From Candidatus Abyssobacteria bacterium SURF_5 (lineage in GTDB: Bacteria > Abyssobacteria > SURF-5), in contig QZKU01000105.1 of assembly GCA_003598085.1 (NCBI GenBank), forward strand, positions 1 through 46,284: a stretch of DNA of 46,284 nucleotides. The letters are read 5' to 3'. Under the pieces are notes generated by a model, which made no database searches, was not told where the DNA came from, and worked only from the letters and a program-made list of their open reading frames with translations. The translations under genes and the position numbers were made by a program. Shown here one piece after another: positions 41,473 through 46,284 of this stretch (position 1 is the first letter of the stretch; each line of letters opens with the position of its first letter).

Positions 41473-42282
41473 CTATCTGACAGAAAATATCTGGACTCCG
41501 TTTTCGGCGGGCCAGTTTACCAATGAGATAGCCTTTTTATTCAATTCTACATTCTGCGATTCGATCGTCACGACAAGAGAGCCGCTCCGGCCGATGGTCA
41601 TCTGGTTGAGCACGCGTTTTTGACTGGCTAATATCTGAGCCAATTGGCTAGCCGCACCAGGATTTTTGCACCGGAAATAGAAAGCTACCAGCTTTGAATG
41701 GCCAGCGAGAAAATCCTGTGAAAGCGCCGCTTCGATAAGAGTCGATGCTGACAGTGAATTTTGAAGGCCGGCAAGTTCATTTTCTAGAAATATCCACTCC
41801 TGTTTCAGGCCCCAGTTTTGCGGAAGGCTGTTGAATTTCAGTTTCAGGAGAAACACAGGATCTGGATGAAGGGATTGCAGGATTTCGCGCTCCAGCTCTT
41901 TAGAAGGAGTGGCAATCTGCAGCAAGACGGAGTCGATGACGGAAATGCAACTCCTGTTTCCATCGATCTCAACAAGGTTGGAATACCCCTCGGCAAGCCA
42001 TGCGGCATTCATAGTCAGAACGTAGTTGACCTGCGCCTGTTCGTTTTCAGTAGTGACGACTTGATTCAATAAAGCAGTGACAGGAATGCCCAAGCGCAGG
42101 CGCAGCCGGTTAAGTTGATCGGCCGAGCCCCAGACCTCTTTGACTATTCGAGCGTTTTTTGGAAGCGCATTCTCGTGGAGTTTCACTTTGGAAATCGACT
42201 CGACATCTTGCTGTCCGAGCGCACGGCGGACGGGCAAAACCATTAAGAACAACAGAGCGATCAGAAGAATCTTCTTATTCAA
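41473..42282 (-). CDS. Secreted protein of unknown function
   Basis: 269 residues, not recognised. A TTG start at 42282 has AAGGAAGG six bases upstream and overlaps the radical SAM stop. A clear signal peptide (ILLIALLFLMVLPVRRALG) should be cleaved before QQ. The mature part is about 245 residues, mixed helical, with two Cys (in NRSCISV and YFRCKNPG). The end VVTIESQNVELNKKAISLV could be beta-rich. It sits between the radical SAM and smpB genes. No domain is proposed. Confidence 0.65.
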   Translation of the reverse strand: MNKKILLIALLFLMVLPVRRALGQQDVESISKVKLHENALPKNARIVKEVWGSADQLNRLRLRLGIPVTALLNQVVTTENEQAQVNYVLTMNAAWLAEGYSNLVEIDGNRSCISVIDSVLLQIATPSKELEREILQSLHPDPVFLLKLKFNSLPQNWGLKQEWIFLENELAGLQNSLSASTLIEAALSQDFLAGHSKLVAFYFRCKNPGAASQLAQILASQKRVLNQMTIGRSGSLVVTIESQNVELNKKAISLVNWPAENGVQIFSVR

Positions 42283-43918
42283 TTGAAACCTTCCTTGCCG
42301 GCTTTTTTTGCGTGGAGGGCGGTGCGATCACGTGCCACGGGCACATAGCGTCCTCCGGTTGTGCGCCTGCGAACTCCTCAATTATCTTACCATAATCTCG
42401 TGACAGTTGGGCGACTGAGCGATCGCCGGCTGCAGACTCTATGAGAGCGCCAACCCTTCTGTCGCCTCGTGCGAAAGCGCACTGCAGCCTTGCTGTTCGA
42501 GGACTTTCGACCAGCAGAGAAGTATTACCGAGCCGGCCAATACCGATTCGGAGCAAGCGGATGCGACGCATGAGCGGCGCCTCATTAAGGAAGGGCTCGG
42601 CTTCCATCGGCGTGAAAGGTTTAGGGATGAAAGGATTAATGCTGATGGTCAGTTTACCGATCTTATGCGTCTCCTTCGCCGACTCCTGCATGGCTTTGAG
42701 AACTCGTGACGCCAGTTCGATGATGGCGTGGATATCGTCCTCATCCTCTTCGGGGAATCCGATCATAAAATACAGTTTAAAGCTCAATATTCCCTGTTGC
42801 AGGGCCCGCTGGACGGCCCCAAGCAAAACATCAGAAGAGATTCTTTTACCGGTGATTGACATCAGCTTTTCAGAGGCGACTTCAGGCGCGACCGTCAGAG
42901 TTCTCTGTCGACTCCTTCTCATGCCCGCCAAAATATCCTCGGTGATCGCATCCGCCCGTATAGATGAGACGGAAAACGCCAACTGTTTCTTCATGAGATA
43001 GTGGAGCAGCCTTTCCCTGTGCGGGTAATCGGAGAGATCGGATGTCACCAGTCCCACCCGATCAGTCAGCGTTTGTGCTTCCTCGATCTGCTGAATAATC
43101 GAGTCAGCCGACCGGTTTCGCCTGAAATAGGTATAGCAGGCGGAGCAGAATTTGCATCCTCGCCGGCACCCTCTCCCCAGTTCGATAAGGAACATATTGG
43201 CGAACTCCGTGTTCGGGGTCAGAATGACCGAGGCGCACGGGTGGCGATCCAGATCCTCCACGACGCGGGCCGATACAGGCAGAGCCGGCCCTTCATTCCG
43301 GTTCATCTTCTTAAGGAATCCGCCGGCGTCATAAACGGGCTGATAAAAGGAAGGGACATAAATTCCCGGGACTTCCGAGAGTTGCCGCAGCAACTCGTCT
43401 CGGCTGCGGGAGCGCCTGCCGGTGCGGGAATAAAGGTCAAGGATATCGCCGATCATCTCCTCCCCTTCGCCTACCGCAAGCAAATCGAAGAAATCGGCAA
43501 TCGGCTCCGGATTGGAGAAGACACACGGACCACCTGCGATGATGAGCGGGTGGTCCGCGCTGCGCTGGTTCGAGCGCAGGGGAATGCGCGCCGCATTCAG
43601 GATTTTGAGGATCTTGGGATAATCAAGCTCGAATGAGACCGAAAAGGCGAGCACGTCGAAATCGGCGAGAGAGGAGGCCGTCTCCAGCGAATATCCGGTG
43701 AGCGGTTCCTCGAAAAAGCTTCGCTCACAGCAGGCATCCTTCCGCGAGTTTATTACGGCATACAGGCAATGAACAGCGAGATTGGACATTCCCACGTGAT
43801 ACGAATTTGGGAACACCAGGCACACTTTCAAGCGGGCATCGGCAGGCCTCACCCTTGCTTTTTCGGCGGAAAGCTTCGCGTTTCGATATTTCTCGAGTTG
43901 GCGAAAGCTCCTTCTCAT
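42275..43918 (-). CDS. B12-binding-type radical SAM protein (TIGR03960-like)
   Basis: 547 residues. The N-terminal 200 residues resemble a cobalamin-binding-like domain (VCLVFPNSYHVGMSNLAVHC, LAFSVSFELDYPKIL, IIAGGPCVFSNPEPIADFFD, VGEGEEMI). The radical SAM cluster motif is CRRGCKFC, followed by the usual barrel strands (LTVAPEVASEKLM and KLYFMIGFPEED). It matches the N-terminal part of TIGR03960 radical SAM proteins, but the C-terminal DUF2344 extension seen in some is absent. Substrate unknown. It is 14 bases after ftsZ and overlaps the next start. Confidence 0.87.
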   Translation of the reverse strand: MRRSFRQLEKYRNAKLSAEKARVRPADARLKVCLVFPNSYHVGMSNLAVHCLYAVINSRKDACCERSFFEEPLTGYSLETASSLADFDVLAFSVSFELDYPKILKILNAARIPLRSNQRSADHPLIIAGGPCVFSNPEPIADFFDLLAVGEGEEMIGDILDLYSRTGRRSRSRDELLRQLSEVPGIYVPSFYQPVYDAGGFLKKMNRNEGPALPVSARVVEDLDRHPCASVILTPNTEFANMFLIELGRGCRRGCKFCSACYTYFRRNRSADSIIQQIEEAQTLTDRVGLVTSDLSDYPHRERLLHYLMKKQLAFSVSSIRADAITEDILAGMRRSRQRTLTVAPEVASEKLMSITGKRISSDVLLGAVQRALQQGILSFKLYFMIGFPEEDEDDIHAIIELASRVLKAMQESAKETHKIGKLTISINPFIPKPFTPMEAEPFLNEAPLMRRIRLLRIGIGRLGNTSLLVESPRTARLQCAFARGDRRVGALIESAAGDRSVAQLSRDYGKIIEEFAGAQPEDAMCPWHVIAPPSTQKKPARKVSIE

Positions 43919-43932
43919 TTTACGGAGTTTTC

Positions 43933-45138
43933 TTATTGTTTGTCCGGATCGATGGAGGCGGGCAATCGTTGCGCCGCCTTGCGCCGGATAAAAGTTGGTA
44001 TCTCGAGGTTTTCCTTGAACAGTTTCTCATTGTTCTGAGTTGGAACGACACGCAGCCGTTTGCCGCCGGAATGGCGGACATAGGCCGGCGTGTTACCCAG
44101 TTCCTCGAAGGAAAAAAGCTCCATCGGCTTGCCGGGCTCATCGGAGACAGCCATAACGGCACGTTCCTCTTCTGTCTTGAATCCGGTAGCGATTACGGTT
44201 ACCTTTATTTCCTCCTTGAGTTCCGGATCGATGACCGCGCCGAAAATAACGTTGGCTTCGCGATCAGCCGCCTTCGAGACAATGGTAGCGGCCTCGTTCA
44301 CCTCATACAGGGCGAGATCGGTGCCGCCGACGATATTGATGATAACGCCTTTGGCGCCGCTCATATCCGAGCTTTCGAGCAGCGGCGAAGTGATCGCTCT
44401 TCTGGCGGCCGCACCCGCTCGTCCTTCACCGGACGCCGAGCCGACACCCATCAGGGCCGCTCCCTGATTGGACATTATTCTGCGCACGTCGTTGAGGTCG
44501 AGATTGATCAAACCGGTCATTGTAATCAAGCCTGAGATGCATTCGACTCCCTGTCGCAGGATATCGTCGGCCATCCGAAACGCCTCGACGATGGTGGTGT
44601 TCTTATCTATCATTTCCACCTCGAGCAGTTTCTGGTTCGGCACGACGATCAACGTGTCGGCGCATCCGCGCAGTTGTTCGACGCCCGCCTTCGCATTATC
44701 GTGGCGCGGCTTTCCTTCGAAACTGAACGGTTTGGTCACGATTGCGACGGTTAACGCGCCCATACTCTTTGCGATTTCCGCGATGACCGGGCCGGCGCCC
44801 GTCCCCGTTCCTCCGCCGAAACCGGCAGTAACAAACACCATTTCGGCGCCCCGCAGGGTCTCCCTGATGAGGTCAACGTCTTCGAGAGCTGCCTGCCGGC
44901 CCACTTCGGGATTGCCGCCGGACCCGCGCCCCTTAGTATAAACGGCGCCGACCTGCATCTTGATCGGGGCGCGTGAACGTTCGAGAGCCTGGGCGTCGGT
45001 ATTTACTGCGATGAATTCCACTCCGGAAATCTTCGCCTCGATCATGTGATCGACGGCATTGCTTCCGCCGCCGCCGACACCGATGACCATTACCCGTCCC
45101 CCCACATGGGGTTCGTTAATAAATTCAAAAGCCACCAT
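43933..45138 (-). CDS. ftsZ: Cell division GTPase FtsZ
   Basis: 401 residues. The GTP-binding signature GGGTGTGAGP is intact, with GVGGGGSNAV near the start, the T7 loop NLDLNDVR, and the ATGF turn. The conserved C-terminal peptide LEIPTFIRRKA, which binds FtsA and other partners, lies close to the end after a short linker. It polymerises into the Z-ring. It follows ftsA by 18 bases, the classical order. Confidence 0.97.
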   Translation of the reverse strand: MVAFEFINEPHVGGRVMVIGVGGGGSNAVDHMIEAKISGVEFIAVNTDAQALERSRAPIKMQVGAVYTKGRGSGGNPEVGRQAALEDVDLIRETLRGAEMVFVTAGFGGGTGTGAGPVIAEIAKSMGALTVAIVTKPFSFEGKPRHDNAKAGVEQLRGCADTLIVVPNQKLLEVEMIDKNTTIVEAFRMADDILRQGVECISGLITMTGLINLDLNDVRRIMSNQGAALMGVGSASGEGRAGAAARRAITSPLLESSDMSGAKGVIINIVGGTDLALYEVNEAATIVSKAADREANVIFGAVIDPELKEEIKVTVIATGFKTEEERAVMAVSDEPGKPMELFSFEELGNTPAYVRHSGGKRLRVVPTQNNEKLFKENLEIPTFIRRKAAQRLPASIDPDKQ

Positions 45139-45156
45139 TTTCGATTCCCTCCCGGC

Positions 45157-46284
45157 CTACAAGGTGGTCCGCATCCAGCTTCCAACGCGACTGAAGAGTT
45201 TTCCCATGGCCCCGAACATTGCCGGCCCGAATTTTTCCTTCTTGTCTTGCTGGAGAAGGGCGTAGCGGGCGAGGCCGAACAGGGTTGCATATTTGGGTTG
45301 ATCGAGTTCTTTGCGCTCCTCCAGATTTGCGATGAATCTCGGGGTGCCGATTCTCACGGGACACCCGAAGATTTCCTCGCTCATTTCGCACACCCCCGGC
45401 AAGAGAGAGGCGCCGCCGGTAAGGACTACGCCGCCGGCTATGAGGTCGCGGTAGCCGGTGAGTTGGATCTCCATCTGGATGAGTCGCATCAATTCGTCCA
45501 TGCGGTATTCGATGATTTCGGCGAGGTCGCGGAGCGCGACTTCCCGATCGCGGCGGTCGCCCACGCTTGTCACAGCTATTGTCTGGCCGTTGCTGACCAT
45601 GGAAACGAGCGCGCAGCCGTGCTCCAGCTTGACCAGCTCGGCCTTCTCGTGCGGCGTGCGAAGGCCCAGGGAGATGTCGCGGGTGACATGTTCTCCGCCG
45701 AGGCTGACGACCTCGCTGTGGCGCACCGAACCATTCAGATAGATGACGATGTCGGAGGTCCCGCCGCCGATGTCGATTAAGGCGACGCCGAGGTCTTTCT
45801 CGTCATCGGTGAGCGCGGCTTCGGCCGATGCCAGCGGTTCCAGCACGACTCCGTCGACGTCGAAGCCGGCTCGATTGACTGTTTTCACGAGGTTTTGAAT
45901 AGAGGTGACGGCGCCGGTAACGATATGAACGTCGACCTCGAGGCGGACGCCCAGCATGCCTACCGGATCGCGAACGCCGTCCTGCCCGTCAATGATAAAT
46001 CCGTAGGGAAGCACATGGACGACTTCGCGATCGATGGGAATTGCGACCGCCTTGGCGGCCTCGATCGCTCGTTGCACGTCGGCCTGCGTTATTTCGCGGT
46101 CATTGCGGGAGACGCCAGTCATCCCCCTGCTGTTCAGGCTCTTGATGTGCCCACCCGAGATGCCCGCCATCACGGAATCGACCTCGACACCTGCCTGGGT
46201 TTCCGCCTCTTCGACGGCTCGCTGGATGGCGGAAATGGTCCGTTCAATGTTTATGATGACTCCCTTTTTTAATCCATCGGACTT
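45157..46284 (-). CDS. ftsA: Cell division protein FtsA, 5' end outside the window
   Basis: 375 residues are visible and the frame stays open to the window edge; about 30-40 N-terminal residues are missing. Actin-fold signatures: VMAGISGGHIKSLNS, ITQADVQRAIEAA, VGMLGVRLEVDVHIV, GVALIDIGGGTSDIVIY, SLGGEHVTRDIS and GVVLTGGASLLPGV. The C-terminal amphipathic tail KLFSRVGSWMRTTL should anchor it, with FtsZ, to the membrane. The gene order to ftsZ is standard. Confidence 0.96.
   Translation of the reverse strand, partial: KSDGLKKGVIINIERTISAIQRAVEEAETQAGVEVDSVMAGISGGHIKSLNSRGMTGVSRNDREITQADVQRAIEAAKAVAIPIDREVVHVLPYGFIIDGQDGVRDPVGMLGVRLEVDVHIVTGAVTSIQNLVKTVNRAGFDVDGVVLEPLASAEAALTDDEKDLGVALIDIGGGTSDIVIYLNGSVRHSEVVSLGGEHVTRDISLGLRTPHEKAELVKLEHGCALVSMVSNGQTIAVTSVGDRRDREVALRDLAEIIEYRMDELMRLIQMEIQLTGYRDLIAGGVVLTGGASLLPGVCEMSEEIFGCPVRIGTPRFIANLEERKELDQPKYATLFGLARYALLQQDKKEKFGPAMFGAMGKLFSRVGSWMRTTL

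Overview
The window looks like chromosomal DNA from a free-living Gram-negative, largely anaerobic bacterium of uncertain phylum. It carries lpxK (lipid A), a type IV pilus retraction ATPase, ftsA/ftsZ, smpB with a one-piece tmRNA, hydrogenase-type nickel chaperones and many iron-sulfur proteins next to peroxide defence. Base composition is fairly even and GC-rich in genes. Intergenic spaces hold short palindromic and dispersed repeats. I saw no tRNA, rRNA, CRISPR array, insertion sequence or phage genes. I do not assign a taxon.

Layout: (1) 0.1-4.4 kb, plus strand: a small His/Cys exported protein, then a three-gene SPFH unit. Its first gene fuses a complete cation-diffusion-facilitator membrane domain to an HflK-like domain, followed by HflC-like and second HflK-like genes. 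(2) 4.7-6.1 kb, minus: a TetR regulator with two matching operators and two small unknown proteins. (3) 6.2-9.5 kb, plus: a dual-specificity phosphatase, a Mut7-C/zinc-ribbon protein, a secreted MEMO1-AMMECR1 fusion, and a receiver protein lacking its phospho-acceptor Asp. (4) 9.5-16.1 kb, minus: a redox operon reading QueG-like Fe-S protein, acyl-CoA dehydrogenase, HypB, multi-cluster ferredoxin, HypA, FrdA-like, FrdB-like. (5) 16.5-19.5 kb, minus: padR-moxR-coxE type operon. (6) 19.8-22.2 kb, minus: two TPM-domain proteins and two zinc-ribbon proteins. (7) 23.1-27.0 kb, minus: M23 peptidase, then perR-katG. (8) 27.3-30.4 kb, minus: beta-glucuronidase translationally coupled to an NRAMP-like transporter with altered metal-site motifs. 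(9) 30.9-31.6 kb, plus: a secretin-less pilus/BON protein. (10) 31.6-46.3 kb, minus: a long housekeeping block in transcription order ftsA(partial)-ftsZ-radical SAM-secreted unknown-smpB-ssrA-amidase-GerMN-polysaccharide deacetylase-tsaD-dus-pilT-dprA-lpxK.

Genes in most blocks overlap or lie within about 20 bases, so co-transcription is likely. The least familiar system is the CDF-HflK fusion with its HflC/HflK partners, which suggests a metal-transporting or metal-sensing prohibitin-type membrane complex. The second is the nickel-chaperone/fumarate-reductase-like/acyl-CoA dehydrogenase operon, which has no hydrogenase in sight. Smaller oddities include a DprA frame without a normal start codon, an LpxK with an altered P-loop, and smpB separated from ssrA by one base. 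Several genes have a -10 box almost abutting the start codon. All functions are read from sequence motifs by eye; no database search was run.
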